The notes under the pieces are model-generated. The model did no database searches. It was given only the letters and a program-made list of their open reading frames with translations, and was not told where the DNA came from. DNA of 64,000 nt from Marivivens niveibacter (lineage in GTDB: Bacteria > Pseudomonadota > Alphaproteobacteria > Rhodobacterales > Rhodobacteraceae): assembly GCF_002150005.2 (NCBI RefSeq), contig NZ_MSPP01000004.1:162180-226179 (forward strand), in the 5' to 3' direction. Shown here in pieces: positions 1 through 9,729 of this stretch; within the stretch, counting starts at the first letter, position 1, and the number at the start of each line of letters is the position of its first letter. A program made the position numbers and the translations under genes.

Positions 1-432
1 CGCGGCATTGGGTTCACCTACAGCTTTGGCACGCCCGTCGCGCAAGTCATCGAAGTGCGCGATACCGATGCTGGCATCAAAATCGACAAGGCGTGGATCG
101 CTTGCGATCCTGGTACGGCGCTAGATCCCAGTATCATTCACGCACAGATGATGGGCGGCTGCATTTTCGGGCTCTCCGCAGCGACCAATGGCCAGATCAC
201 ATTCACAGACGGCGAAGTCGATCAGTGGAATTTCCCAGACTACGACGGATTGCGCATGCACAACGCCCCCGAAATTGAAGTCGCGATTCTAGAAAATGCC
301 GACGGCATTAGTGGCGTTGGCGAACCGGGGACGCCTCCTGCCGCGCCAGCATTGGCGAATGCACTGTTTGATTTGACGGGCCAACGCGCCCGCCGATTGC
401 CGCTGGGATTAGATTATTCGCTTTTGATTTAA
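1..432 (+). CDS. Molybdopterin-binding subunit of xanthine dehydrogenase/isoquinoline oxidoreductase family (3' fragment)
   Basis: The reading frame is open from base 1, so only the last 143 residues are present and the start lies outside the window. The fragment carries the family's C-terminal signature GVGEPGTPPAAPALANA, whose Glu is the base that acts at the molybdenum centre in xanthine dehydrogenase/aldehyde oxidase enzymes. The preceding text (DPGTALDPSIIHAQMMGG) matches the usual cofactor-domain segment. These large subunits hydroxylate aldehydes or N-heterocycles with a 2Fe-2S partner, which would lie upstream. The short style and ending (RRLPLGLD) resemble IorB-type subunits, but the substrate cannot be read from this fragment. 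Confidence 0.88.
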   Translation, partial: RGIGFTYSFGTPVAQVIEVRDTDAGIKIDKAWIACDPGTALDPSIIHAQMMGGCIFGLSAATNGQITFTDGEVDQWNFPDYDGLRMHNAPEIEVAILENADGISGVGEPGTPPAAPALANALFDLTGQRARRLPLGLDYSLLI

Positions 433-435
433 TCC

Positions 436-457
436 CTGTTTTGGAAACAGTTTATTT
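436..457 (+). terminator. Weak intrinsic terminator candidate after the molybdenum hydroxylase gene
   Basis: A 6-bp A/T-rich hairpin (CTGTTT, loop TGG, AAACAG at 436-450) is followed by TTTATTT, just after the stop codon at 432. A second, wider inverted repeat follows: CGCCCGCCTG at 459-468 against CAGGCGGGCG at 506-515, with a 37-nt spacer. Which of the two works is unclear. No gene is visible between 433 and 630. Confidence 0.4.
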
Positions 458-630
458 ACGCCCGCCTGCAATGTTTTAGGATTACCGACTTATTGTCGCC
501 ACATTCAGGCGGGCGCTGCCTTAAATTCGCCACTTCAGGCACCAAGTAACGCCCAACCGGATAGGCATACATCACTCTAACGGATAGTAGCGCGAACCGA
601 ATCGCGCACAGCTGAAAGAGTGAGAGCGAG

Positions 631-3600
631 ATGCCAACAGGTTATTTGGTAAATTTGGGAAACACGTCTCTGGACACAGATGACGGCGTCAATTCCAGTT
701 CTGCTAATTTCACCACAGATCGCACTCTGGGCGCTGGTAGCCTACAGTACACCTACAACACCAGCCGTGGGTCGCGGACGGAAACGGTACAGGGCACCTA
801 TCAACTGGGCACTGATGGTCAGGTATATTTCGTACCAGACTCTGGTGTCACGATCCGCAGCGGTGCGTACAACTATAATGTCGCCAATCACCCTGAATTC
901 AGCGTGGTGATGGGCACGACGAACGACGACACGTCGATCAACGGGTCAGACAATGATGACCTGATTTTCGATACCAACACCACGACCGCGACCACGGGCA
1001 CAGGCAACGATACGATCTATGCCGGCGCAGGCGACGATACCGTTTATGCGCGTGACGGCGATGACGTCATCTATGGCGGTAGCGGCGCTGACTATATCGA
1101 AGGCGGCGCAGGCGCAGACAGCATCGATGGTGGCAACGGCAACGACACCATTGATGGCGGTGCTGGCAACGACACGATCCAAGGCGGCGGCGGCAGCGAC
1201 TCCATCTTAGGCGGCGACGGCGCTGACACCATCGTTGGCGACAACGACAACAGCGGTGTCACCACAACAAACGAAACGTTTAGCTGGACTGGCAACGGAT
1301 CGATTGCATCCGGCACTGACCTGACCAACGGCCTGACCCAAGACACGGGCACGATGACCGTTTCGTTCACGCAGCAGAACGACGGCGCGTTGTCCCAGAC
1401 GGTTGCGACCACCACGGAAAACTACAACGGCACATCGCAAACCTATTCGTCGGTTGGCATCGTCGGTAACGGCAACGCCAACGTATCCACGTCGACCATT
1501 GAATTTAACGCGAACGAAGGTACCGGCCTGTCCGACACCGTTACCGACGTTTCGTTCCGTATCAACGATATCGACGCTGGTTCGTGGCGCGATAACGTCA
1601 TTGTTCGTGCATATGATATCAACGGCAACTTGGTCGATGTTGACCTGACTGCCGCAGGTGCCGACAACGTTACCGATGGCACCAATGCAACCATCACCGC
1701 AGCTGACGGCAGCAACTCTCAGGTTGATGCCGAAGGTTCGATCCTGGTTCAGATCAGCGGCGAAGTTCACAGCATCGAAATCGAATTCAACCAGACATCG
1801 GGTCAGGTTGCGCAAAACGTTATCTACATCACCGACATTTCGTTTACGACTGTTGTTGATACGGGCAGTTCTGACACGATCGACGGCGGTGCGGGCAACG
1901 ACAACATCGACGGCGCTGGCGGCAACGATTTTCTATACGGCGGCACAGGCGACGACACCATCACGGGTGGCGACGGCAATGATTCCATGTACGGCGGCGA
2001 AGGCGCGGACACCATGTATGGTGGCGCTGGCGACGACTACATCGAATATGGTGAAGGCGCAGACGTCGTTTATGGCGGCGATGGTAACGATGTTATCGAC
2101 GACATTGGCGGCACGGCTTTCCTGACAGGTTCGACCATCTACGCAGGCGACGGCAACGACGTGGCCTATGGTACATCCGGCAACGACCTGATCGAAGGCG
2201 GCGCGGGCAACGACAACTTGTTCGGCGAAATCGGCGACGATACCATGTGGGGCGGCAGCGGCACCGATAACCTGTACGGCGGCGAAGGCACCGATTGGTT
2301 CAACGTCGATGGTGACGATGACAACACCAACGTTGTTGGTGGCGAAAGTGAAGGCGACTGGGACGCGCTGTACCTAGGCAACGACGCATCTGGCCAAGGT
2401 GCGACTGTTACCTTTACCGGCGACGAAACCGGTACCTTTGATTTCGGCACGGGCACATCGACCGGTAATTTCTACGAAATCGAAGCCGTCGGCATGACAA
2501 ACGCCGACGATGTTGTGGACGCAAGCGCCGCGACGACGACGCAATATATCTATACATTCTCTGGCGACGACAGCGTCATTGGTACCCAAGGCGACGACTA
2601 TATCTGGCTGTACGACGGCGCGGATACGGTTGAGGGCGGCACAGGCAACGATGCCATCGCTCTGGGCGCGGATACAGACGTTGATACCGTTGTCATGTCG
2701 GACGGTGACGGCAACGACGTTGTCTACGAATTCGCCGAACCGACCCTGAACCCAGACGGCAGCTATACCGCGATTGACCAGCTGGACGTTTCGGGTCTGA
2801 CCGATGCATCCGGCAACCCTGTCAACGTACACGACGTTGTCGTATCCGATGACGGCGCAGGTAATGCTGTTCTGACCTTCCCAGATGGCACATCGGTGAC
2901 TTTGGACGGTGTTAGCCCAACGGTTATGACCGACCCACTGGCGCTGATCGCTGTTGGTGTTCCGGCATCCGACGGCACGGTTTCTGGTACTGCGGGCAAC
3001 GATGTCATCGACAGCACCTACACTGGCGATCCTGACGGCGACATGATCGATGACGCCGACAACGTCATCGTCGGCAACCAGGCCAACGACGACATCGTCG
3101 AAGCAGGCGCTGGCGACGACACCATCATTTCGGGCGTTGGCAACGACACCATCGACGCGGGCGCTGGCATCGACCAAATCTACGGCGGCACTGGCGACGA
3201 CGTCATGTACGGCGGCGACGGTTCGGATACGTTCAATCTGGAATCCGGTTTCGGCAATGACACCATTGTTGGCGGCGAAACTGGCGAAACCGGTTATGGC
3301 GACGTCCTAAATGCAGCTGGCCTGACCGAAGGCGTTACCGTCACCTACACAGGTGCCGAAGCTGGCACCATTTCCGACGGTACCAGCACTGCAACCTTTA
3401 GCGAAATCGAAGCCGTCTCCACCGGTTCGGGCGACGACACCATCATTGGTTCGGACGCGAATGATTTCTTTTCTACGGGCGCTGGCGCAGACACGATCGA
3501 TGCGGGCGCGGGTGACGACGTTTATGAAATCGGCACCACCGGCACAGGTGCGGCAGATGGCGCCGCAGATACGATCGTATTTGCCGACGGCGACGGCGCC

Positions 3601-6126
3601 GACACTGTCTATGGCTTTGACGCCCCTACCGCGAACGGCGACGGCACTTACACTGGCATTGATGCTCTGGATGTATCGGGCCTGACCGACGCGCAGGGCA
3701 ACCCTGTCAACACGCATGACGTCGTAGTCGAAGACACAGGTTCGGGCGCACGACTGGTATTCCCGAACGGCGAATCCATTTTCCTGTCAGGCGTTGATCC
3801 TGTTCTACTATCGGATCCACATGCTCTGGCGGCTATCGGCATCCCTCTGCCTGATGGCACTGTTTCGGGCACCGCGGGCAATGACGTTATCGACGGCACC
3901 TATATTGGTGATCCTGACGGCGATATAATCGACGGCACCGACAACGTCATCATCGGCAACGCAGACAACGACGATATCGTCGAAGCAGGCGCAGGCGACG
4001 ACGTTGTTCTGTCCGGCATCGGCAACGACACCGTTTATGGTGGAGACGGCGCGGATCAGCTGAACGGCGGCGCGGGCGACGACACGCTGTACGGCGACGC
4101 GGGCAATGACACGTTCAATCTGGACAGCGGCTTTGGCAACGACACAATCGTTGGCGGGGAAACCTCTGAATCGGGCTATGGCGATGTTCTGAACGCATCG
4201 ACCCTGACCGAAAACCTGACCGTTAACCTGTCGGCACCTGAAACCGGTACGCTGACCGACAGCACCAACACCGCCACATTCAGCGAAATCGAAGCCGTCG
4301 TCACAGGCTCTGGCGACGACAGCATCATCGGTTCGTCCGGCAATGACACCTTTGCCACTGGCGCAGGTTCCGACACGATCGACGCGGGCGCTGGCGACGA
4401 CTTGTACGAACTGGGCACGTTCTACACCGGTACCCCAGACAGCGACGCAGACACGGTTGTGTTCGGCGACGGCGATGGCGCGGATACCGTTTACGGGTTC
4501 CAATCGCCTATCGACAACGGCGATGGCACTTGGACTGGCGTTGACGTTCTGGACGTCACCGACCTGCACGACGCCGAAGGCAATTTGGTCAACACCAACG
4601 ACGTCACCGTTGTTGATACGGGCGACGGCGCACGTCTGGAATTCCCGAACGGCGAATCCATCTTCCTGCATGGCATTAGCGCGTCGACTCTGTCGAACCC
4701 TTTGGCGCTGAACGCGATTGGCATCCCGCTGTCGGACGGCACCGTTTCGGGCACCGCTGGCAATGACATCATCGACGGCGCCTACATTGCCGACCCAGAT
4801 GGCGACATGGTCGACGACAATGACGCACATCTGCCAGGCGACACAGGCAATGACGACCTGATCGAAGCAGGCGCAGGCGACGATTTGATCATCGCTGGCT
4901 ATGGCGACGACGAAGTATACGGCGGTACTGGTGCAGACCGTATCGACGGCGGCGACGGTAACGACACCATCTACGGCGAAGACGGCGACGACACGATTGC
5001 GGTTAGCGCAGGCAATGACACCGTAATCGGTGGCGAAGCTGGCGAAACAAACGGCGATCTGCTGGACGGATCGGCGATGACTGCCGATACCACTGTGACC
5101 TTTACCGGCGCAGAGGCTGGCACCCTAACCGACGGCACCAACACCACCACCTTCAGCGAAATCGAACAGGTTCGCACTGGCAGCGGTAACGACACAATCA
5201 CTGGCGACGCAGGCGATCAATCCATCGACGCAGGCGCAGGTGACGACGTTATTGTTGGCGGCGCGGGTGCAGACACCCTAAACGCTGGCGATGGCAATGA
5301 CACCGTCACCTTTGCTGAAGGCGACGATGTTTCGGGCGGCGCAGGCGATGATACATTCATCCTAGCTGACTACGCCGAAACCTCGAACGGCACGATCACC
5401 ATCGATGGCGGCACAGGTTCGGAAACCGGCGGCGACACCCTGCAACTGGGTACGCTGGGCGATTGGTCCACCCTGAACGCGACAGACGACGGCACAGGCA
5501 GCTATTCGGGTTCGATCACGCTGGACGACGGCACGATCCTGAACTTTTCGGAAATCGAAAACATCATCTGCTTTACCCCAGGCACGCGTATCGTCACCCC
5601 GCAAGGCGCACGTCCAATTGAAACGCTGAAAGTCGGCGATCTGGTCGTCACCCGTGACCACGGCCTTCAACCAATCCGCTGGATCCAACAGCGTACCGTG
5701 CCTGCAGTTGACCGCTTTGCACCGATCCGCATCCGTCCGGGTGTGGTAACAGGTCAGGAACGCGATCTGTTGGTATCCCCGCAGCACCGCATGTTGTTCC
5801 AAGGGTATCGTTCTGAACTGCTGTTCGGTGATAGCGAAGTTCTGATTTCAGCCAAACACCTGATCGACGACAAACTGGTCACCCGCGAAGAAGGCGGCAC
5901 GGTCACATACGTGCACATGCTGTTCGACCAGCACGAAATCGTATTTGCCGAAGGTGCTGCATCCGAAAGCTTCCACCCGGGTGATATCGGTCTGTCGGCG
6001 ATCACGGACGAGGCCCGCGACGAACTGTTCCAGATTTTCCCAGATCTGCGTTCGATGCCAGGCAGCTATGGCGACACCGCGCGCCGCTGTCTGAAAAAAC
6101 ACGAAGCATTGCTGCTGAACGCATAA
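631..6126 (+). CDS. RTX-type calcium-binding protein with C-terminal Hint domain
   Basis: This 1,831-residue, extremely Asp/Gly-rich protein has many GGxGxDxhx nonapeptides (first cluster about residues 96-200) that fold into Ca2+-binding beta-rolls after type I secretion. A beta-sandwich-like stretch without RTX repeats spans about 205-410. From about residue 714 the protein is built from a unit of about 295 residues, repeated nearly three times and marked by LDVSGLTDA, ALDVSGLTDA and VLDVTDLHDA. The C-terminus from Cys1647 (CFTPGTRIVTPQGARPIETL, later VSPQHRML) is a Hint domain of the Rhodobacteraceae RTX class, likely autoproteolytic. No Sec signal is visible, and no T1SS genes are in the window. 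The start follows a purine-rich GAGTGAGAGCGAG. The substrate or adhesion role is unknown. Confidence 0.9.
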   Translation: MPTGYLVNLGNTSLDTDDGVNSSSANFTTDRTLGAGSLQYTYNTSRGSRTETVQGTYQLGTDGQVYFVPDSGVTIRSGAYNYNVANHPEFSVVMGTTNDDTSINGSDNDDLIFDTNTTTATTGTGNDTIYAGAGDDTVYARDGDDVIYGGSGADYIEGGAGADSIDGGNGNDTIDGGAGNDTIQGGGGSDSILGGDGADTIVGDNDNSGVTTTNETFSWTGNGSIASGTDLTNGLTQDTGTMTVSFTQQNDGALSQTVATTTENYNGTSQTYSSVGIVGNGNANVSTSTIEFNANEGTGLSDTVTDVSFRINDIDAGSWRDNVIVRAYDINGNLVDVDLTAAGADNVTDGTNATITAADGSNSQVDAEGSILVQISGEVHSIEIEFNQTSGQVAQNVIYITDISFTTVVDTGSSDTIDGGAGNDNIDGAGGNDFLYGGTGDDTITGGDGNDSMYGGEGADTMYGGAGDDYIEYGEGADVVYGGDGNDVIDDIGGTAFLTGSTIYAGDGNDVAYGTSGNDLIEGGAGNDNLFGEIGDDTMWGGSGTDNLYGGEGTDWFNVDGDDDNTNVVGGESEGDWDALYLGNDASGQGATVTFTGDETGTFDFGTGTSTGNFYEIEAVGMTNADDVVDASAATTTQYIYTFSGDDSVIGTQGDDYIWLYDGADTVEGGTGNDAIALGADTDVDTVVMSDGDGNDVVYEFAEPTLNPDGSYTAIDQLDVSGLTDASGNPVNVHDVVVSDDGAGNAVLTFPDGTSVTLDGVSPTVMTDPLALIAVGVPASDGTVSGTAGNDVIDSTYTGDPDGDMIDDADNVIVGNQANDDIVEAGAGDDTIISGVGNDTIDAGAGIDQIYGGTGDDVMYGGDGSDTFNLESGFGNDTIVGGETGETGYGDVLNAAGLTEGVTVTYTGAEAGTISDGTSTATFSEIEAVSTGSGDDTIIGSDANDFFSTGAGADTIDAGAGDDVYEIGTTGTGAADGAADTIVFADGDGADTVYGFDAPTANGDGTYTGIDALDVSGLTDAQGNPVNTHDVVVEDTGSGARLVFPNGESIFLSGVDPVLLSDPHALAAIGIPLPDGTVSGTAGNDVIDGTYIGDPDGDIIDGTDNVIIGNADNDDIVEAGAGDDVVLSGIGNDTVYGGDGADQLNGGAGDDTLYGDAGNDTFNLDSGFGNDTIVGGETSESGYGDVLNASTLTENLTVNLSAPETGTLTDSTNTATFSEIEAVVTGSGDDSIIGSSGNDTFATGAGSDTIDAGAGDDLYELGTFYTGTPDSDADTVVFGDGDGADTVYGFQSPIDNGDGTWTGVDVLDVTDLHDAEGNLVNTNDVTVVDTGDGARLEFPNGESIFLHGISASTLSNPLALNAIGIPLSDGTVSGTAGNDIIDGAYIADPDGDMVDDNDAHLPGDTGNDDLIEAGAGDDLIIAGYGDDEVYGGTGADRIDGGDGNDTIYGEDGDDTIAVSAGNDTVIGGEAGETNGDLLDGSAMTADTTVTFTGAEAGTLTDGTNTTTFSEIEQVRTGSGNDTITGDAGDQSIDAGAGDDVIVGGAGADTLNAGDGNDTVTFAEGDDVSGGAGDDTFILADYAETSNGTITIDGGTGSETGGDTLQLGTLGDWSTLNATDDGTGSYSGSITLDDGTILNFSEIENIICFTPGTRIVTPQGARPIETLKVGDLVVTRDHGLQPIRWIQQRTVPAVDRFAPIRIRPGVVTGQERDLLVSPQHRMLFQGYRSELLFGDSEVLISAKHLIDDKLVTREEGGTVTYVHMLFDQHEIVFAEGAASESFHPGDIGLSAITDEARDELFQIFPDLRSMPGSYGDTARRCLKKHEALLLNA
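2771..5360 (+). repeat. Near-threefold tandem repeat of about 885 bp inside the RTX gene
   Basis: The same module order recurs with anchors at about 2771, 3658 and 4534: an LDV-x3-L-xDA-x-GN segment, a DVVV...FP(D/N)G(E/T)S segment, SDGTVSGTAGNDVID, an RTX block, FGNDTIVGGE, and TFSEIEAV. The third copy runs into the Hint domain without the next anchor. Unit length is about 295 codons. Copies differ by many substitutions, so the duplication is not recent. Confidence 0.75.
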
Positions 6127-6158
6127 AAAAGGCGGGGAAATCCCCGCCTTCTTTATTT
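6125..6158. terminator. Bidirectional intrinsic terminator
   Basis: A perfect 10-bp stem (AAGGCGGGGA at 6129-6138, TCCCCGCCTT at 6141-6150) is flanked by an A-run on the left and TTCTTTATTT on the right. It lies between the convergent RTX gene and the isomerase gene and can serve both. Confidence 0.9.
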
Positions 6159-6839
6159 CAGCCACTTTGCGTAATCGCTGACCAACAAATGGGTTGGGTC
6201 GACGTCTTCGTCTATGTCCGCAAATCGGCCGATGGGTTCGCGGAAAATATTGTCTGTTTCATCGTCGTTCACGGTCGACACTTCGCCGATCAGAACATCG
6301 CCGCCTTCGCCCCAGAACGCATGCCAATCACCTGGCCGCAGAGTGACGCTTTCGCCCGGGGCCAAAACCAGTTTCTGACCAGGCGCATAATCCACACGGA
6401 TACCATCGCAGTAGACAGTCCCTCCGCGATCATCGGCAAAATTGCCCTCGTCGTCGGACCCAAACAATTCGATCACCAACATCGCGCCACCGCGGTTAAT
6501 GATATCTTCGGCCTTAATGACGTGGGTGTGCATTGGCGACAGCTGATCCTGACGGGAAATCAGCAGTTTTTCAGCGTAACACATGCCCCCGCCCCGCTGC
6601 AGATCAGACAGCAAACCGTTACGTAGGGTGAACAAGAACAGGCCCATACGGTCGAAATCGCCGTCGCCGTAATCGGTGATATCCCACCCGCAGCGGGCAT
6701 CGATCACATGCCGCGCGCGGTCAGCGTTTTGCTGAAATTCGCTGGGCGTCCAATAGGCAAAGGGCGGCAACGTGAACCCGAACTTGCGGATCATATCGTC
6801 CGCATGCGCCATAATGTCGTTGATCCGTGACCGTTTCAT
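6153..6839 (-). CDS. D-lyxose isomerase-like sugar isomerase (cupin fold)
   Basis: The 228-residue product matches the D-lyxose ketol-isomerase family (formerly DUF1498), metal-dependent cupin enzymes that interconvert D-lyxose and D-xylulose or D-mannose and D-fructose. Visible family features are the CYAEKLLISRQDQLSPMHTHVIKAEDI segment (residues about 87-113), which holds the metal-binding His pair and a Glu, and the later LRPGDWHAFWGEGG loop with another His. GGGAGGAGACACGC precedes the ATG and sets the start. The glutamine amidotransferase gene lies 61 bp upstream on the same strand and could be co-transcribed. The sugar specificity is not established here. Confidence 0.85.
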   Translation of the reverse strand: MKRSRINDIMAHADDMIRKFGFTLPPFAYWTPSEFQQNADRARHVIDARCGWDITDYGDGDFDRMGLFLFTLRNGLLSDLQRGGGMCYAEKLLISRQDQLSPMHTHVIKAEDIINRGGAMLVIELFGSDDEGNFADDRGGTVYCDGIRVDYAPGQKLVLAPGESVTLRPGDWHAFWGEGGDVLIGEVSTVNDDETDNIFREPIGRFADIDEDVDPTHLLVSDYAKWLK

Positions 6840-6900
6840 GCGTGTCTCCTCCCACCTTTTAGGGAATGATTACGCTAACAGACTGATTTTGACCATAGGA

Positions 6901-7674
6901 TCAAGCGACCGAACGGCGGCCTTCTTTGGCATCTTTCCATGCACGTGCCGCATCGCCGAATGCGGTGAACAGCGGACGCGACACAGGATCGTTGTCTGCG
7001 TTCCATTCTGGGTGCCATTGGACCGACATGGTGAAACCGGGGGCGTCTTTGACATAGATCGCCTCGGGCGTGCCATCGGGGGCGTAGCCGTCAATCACTA
7101 TACGCTTGCCCGCATCCTTGATCCCTTGGCCGTGCAGCGTGTTCGTCATGACTTGGGTCGTGCCGAACAGTTTGTGAAACGGGCCGCCATCGGACACGGT
7201 CACGATGTGGCGCAGGGCAAATTTTTCCTCGATCGTGCCGTCGGGGGGCATGCGGTGGTTATCGCGGCCGGGCAGATCACGGATTTCAGGATACAAGGTG
7301 CCGCCCATTGCGACGTTCACCTCTTGGAACCCGCGGCAAATACCGAAAACGGGCTGACCACGTTCAACACAGGCGCGGATCAGTGGCAAAGTCACAGCAT
7401 CGCGGCATTGGTCGAATTCGCCGTGGGCTGGGGTTGGCTCTTCGCCGTATTCTGTGGGGTGGACGTTCGGGCGACCGCCCGTCAGCAAAAAGCCATCGCA
7501 GACGTCCAGCAGGTCTTGCACACGGACATAGTCGGGGTCGGCTGGAATGATCATGGGGATCCCGCCCGATACATTCGCGACCGCACATGAATTCATCGTT
7601 CCGCCCGCGTGGGTCGGATAGTTTTCATTCAATATCGCTGGGTTGCCGATAATACCGATTACGGGTCGCGTCAT
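6901..7674 (-). CDS. Gamma-glutamyl-gamma-aminobutyrate hydrolase family class-I glutamine amidotransferase
   Basis: This is a 257-residue peptidase C26/GATase-1 protein. The nucleophile elbow is GICRGFQEVNV with Cys113. The other triad members are in QWHPEW (His221, Glu223). FLLTGGRPNVHP (from about residue 62) is the usual oxyanion-side loop. Relatives include PuuD, which hydrolyses gamma-glutamyl-GABA during putrescine breakdown, and uncharacterised amidase-like enzymes. No puu or other polyamine genes lie nearby, so the true substrate is open. It lies upstream of the sugar isomerase and is transcribed away from the photolyase operon's 3' end. Confidence 0.85.
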   Translation of the reverse strand: MTRPVIGIIGNPAILNENYPTHAGGTMNSCAVANVSGGIPMIIPADPDYVRVQDLLDVCDGFLLTGGRPNVHPTEYGEEPTPAHGEFDQCRDAVTLPLIRACVERGQPVFGICRGFQEVNVAMGGTLYPEIRDLPGRDNHRMPPDGTIEEKFALRHIVTVSDGGPFHKLFGTTQVMTNTLHGQGIKDAGKRIVIDGYAPDGTPEAIYVKDAPGFTMSVQWHPEWNADNDPVSRPLFTAFGDAARAWKDAKEGRRSVA

Positions 7675-7845
7675 GGGTCACCTTGCCTTTCGTGTCAACG
7701 ATATGGCGCAGCCTAGGAATTGAAAAGAGCCCGTGAAAGAACAACCGCCTCTGCGTTTTTGCACTTGAGCGGGCAGTGACGCTGTGACCTTCGCTTTACC
7801 GTCCATCTGAAATCATCGCGCGCGCAGCAATTCGAAAAATATGCC

Positions 7846-7986
7846 CTAACGCTTTGATCGACAGCGGTCAGAGCAATATTTGACCTTGTCCCAGACCTTT
7901 GCCCATTTTTTACGCCACGTGAATGGTCGCCCACAGGTTGCGCAGGTCTTTTGCGGCAGGTCGGATTTTTTGACGGCTTTGGGCAT
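7846..7986 (-). CDS. DUF2256 small zinc-binding protein, coupled to the photolyase gene
   Basis: This 46-residue gene reads [20 protein letters not shown] at its start, then [20 protein letters not shown] and RCRSKR. It has two Cys pairs (CATC and C-x4-C in YCSDRC) that look like a zinc knuckle, followed by a basic tail. This is the DUF2256 pattern, a family often found beside or fused to cryptochrome/photolyase-like proteins. Its ATG overlaps the photolyase stop by one base (TAATG), which implies translational coupling. Its biochemical role is not known; a partner of the flavoprotein is an inference from the coupling. Confidence 0.88.
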   Translation of the reverse strand: MPKAVKKSDLPQKTCATCGRPFTWRKKWAKVWDKVKYCSDRCRSKR

Positions 7987-9440
7987 TAGAGGTCGAAACT
8001 CAGCTGGTTTTTATCGGTGGGTTTGCGGCGCGGGCTGCGCATTTTTCTGCTGGCGTGTTTTCGGATTACAGCGGCAGAGTGGTGGCGCGCGTCAGCGCTG
8101 CGCCTGACCGACCAGATGCGATCGCGCGCCTCGCGGGCGGCGAGCACGGGATCAACGATCGCATGAGGATAGGTCCGGCCCAGTATACGGCCTGCGTCCG
8201 CCCAAAGCCACGGTTCTTGCAGATAGGCATCAGGCACATCACGCAACTCTGGCACCCAGCGGCGGGTAAAGGCGCCCGTTGGATCCTGATCTTTGCCCTG
8301 TTTAATCGGGTTATAGATACGGGGCGTATTGATACCCGTCGTGCCCGACTGCATCTGCACCTGCGACCAATGGATCCCCGGTTCATAATCCGTGAACATA
8401 CGCGCCAAATGCAACGCTGGCGCGCGCCAGTCCATCCATAGGTGATAGGAAGCGATGCTCATCACCATGGATCGCATACGGAAATTGAGCCACCCCGTGG
8501 CGTACAGCGACCGCATACAGGCATCGACAAAGGGCAGCCCCGTTTCGCCTGCGGCCCACGCCTGTAACCGTTCTGGATTGGGGTCGCGCAGGCCTTCGAA
8601 CGCGGGGTTCATGCAACGGGTTTCGATCTCTGGTTCGTCCTCTAGTTTTTGGACGAAATGGTCGCGCCACGCGAGCCGCGACTGGAATGAACGATAGCTA
8701 TTCGCCCACCCTGCCCCTGCCCCCGCCTGATGACGGGCCGTAGTTTGCACAACTTCGCCGATCGACAGTGTGCCCAGCGCGATGTGGGGCGATAGCCGCG
8801 AACAGGCCCATTCACCGTCCAAAGGGCTGCTCATGGCGCGTTGATAGGTACGACCGCGGCGGGTCAGGAAACTGTCCAGCAGATCCAGCCCCGCCTGACG
8901 CCCGCCAGATTGGGGGATGCAGGCATCGAATGGGCCATTTGGGATGGGATCGGAACGCAGATTGACCGCGCTGATGGCAGGTTCAGAAATCAAGGGCTGC
9001 GCGACGAACCAATCCCGCTGCGATTGCCAGCGTCCCCGTCCGCCCAGCCGCCGTTTGACGCCGCATTGGGTGTATTCGTCGAACTGCACCCCGTTCGCGC
9101 GGGCCCAGTCGATCACGCGAAGATCGCGGGCATAGGTCCACGCGTTTCCGGTTTCTTCATGCGCAACGATCCGCGTTGCGCATGTTTCGCGGACCAGCTG
9201 CGCCAGTTGGTCGACCGCATCGCCGACGCGGATCACCAGATCGCCGCCGCGCGCGCGCAGGTCGTCGCGCAATTCAATCACGGACTGGACCAAAAACCGA
9301 AATTGCCGCCCTGATGTGTCGGGCTGCGTCCAATATTCGGGTTCGAAAATATACGTACAAACAGCATCGGCGCCAGCAAAAGCCAGCGCCGGATGGTCGT
9401 GCAATCGCAAGTCGCGCTTAAACCAAACGATTGCGGTCAT
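7986..9440 (-). CDS. Deoxyribodipyrimidine photolyase/cryptochrome family protein
   Basis: The 484-residue product starts with the antenna-binding domain ([16 protein letters not shown]) and ends with an FAD-binding photolyase domain. In the latter, [26 protein letters not shown] and the [17 protein letters not shown] segment hold the flavin-contacting residues. It belongs to the bacterial branch that travels with DUF2256, not to the classical CPD-photolyase PhrB branch. Whether it repairs lesions or acts as a photoreceptor cannot be decided from sequence. The gene lies 5 bp after a 57-aa membrane protein gene and overlaps the DUF2256 gene by one base, so the three form one operon. Confidence 0.9.
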   Translation of the reverse strand: MTAIVWFKRDLRLHDHPALAFAGADAVCTYIFEPEYWTQPDTSGRQFRFLVQSVIELRDDLRARGGDLVIRVGDAVDQLAQLVRETCATRIVAHEETGNAWTYARDLRVIDWARANGVQFDEYTQCGVKRRLGGRGRWQSQRDWFVAQPLISEPAISAVNLRSDPIPNGPFDACIPQSGGRQAGLDLLDSFLTRRGRTYQRAMSSPLDGEWACSRLSPHIALGTLSIGEVVQTTARHQAGAGAGWANSYRSFQSRLAWRDHFVQKLEDEPEIETRCMNPAFEGLRDPNPERLQAWAAGETGLPFVDACMRSLYATGWLNFRMRSMVMSIASYHLWMDWRAPALHLARMFTDYEPGIHWSQVQMQSGTTGINTPRIYNPIKQGKDQDPTGAFTRRWVPELRDVPDAYLQEPWLWADAGRILGRTYPHAIVDPVLAAREARDRIWSVRRSADARHHSAAVIRKHASRKMRSPRRKPTDKNQLSFDL

Positions 9441-9445
9441 TGGGG

Positions 9446-9619
9446 TTAATACGTCGCTACAGCCGCAGGTTCGGCATCTGGGCCTTCGGCATTCGAAAAT
9501 GCGCCGCCCAAAATGGCGACCAGCATCAAAATACCGACGGCAGCGGCCAGTTTAATACCCCACAGCGATGGTTTGTGTTGACGTTCCTGTTTTTCAATAT
9601 TGGTGTCAGGAGCGGACAT
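9446..9619 (-). CDS. Small single-pass membrane protein at the head of the photolyase operon
   Basis: This 57-residue ORF begins MSAPDTNIEKQERQHKPSLW, followed by one hydrophobic helix (about residues 21-41, GIKLAAAVGILMLVAILGG) and an acidic, Ala-rich tail. AAAGGAAAGAC lies just before the ATG as a ribosome-binding site, and the stop is 5 bp from the photolyase ATG. I do not recognise a named family. The coupling suggests co-expression with the photolyase. Confidence 0.75.
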   Translation of the reverse strand: MSAPDTNIEKQERQHKPSLWGIKLAAAVGILMLVAILGGAFSNAEGPDAEPAAVATY

Positions 9620-9729
9620 ATGTCTTTCCTTTCTTTTAATTTGATCAAAAGCGTTGAAGCCTATTGCTCTTCGACATACCTAGCTAGAACAGTTGCACTG
9701 AAATTCAATTCACGACTTTGGAGACGGCG

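Noticed and set aside
2374..4830. Long minus-strand frames (267 and 340 codons) inside the RTX gene
   Set aside because: They are antisense shadows of the repetitive Asp/Gly coding pattern; they copy the repeat periodicity and have no ribosome-binding site.
5569..6126. Intein at the end of the RTX protein
   Set aside because: The Hint domain is C-terminal with no C-extein and no terminal His-Asn splice junction, so self-cleavage fits better than splicing.
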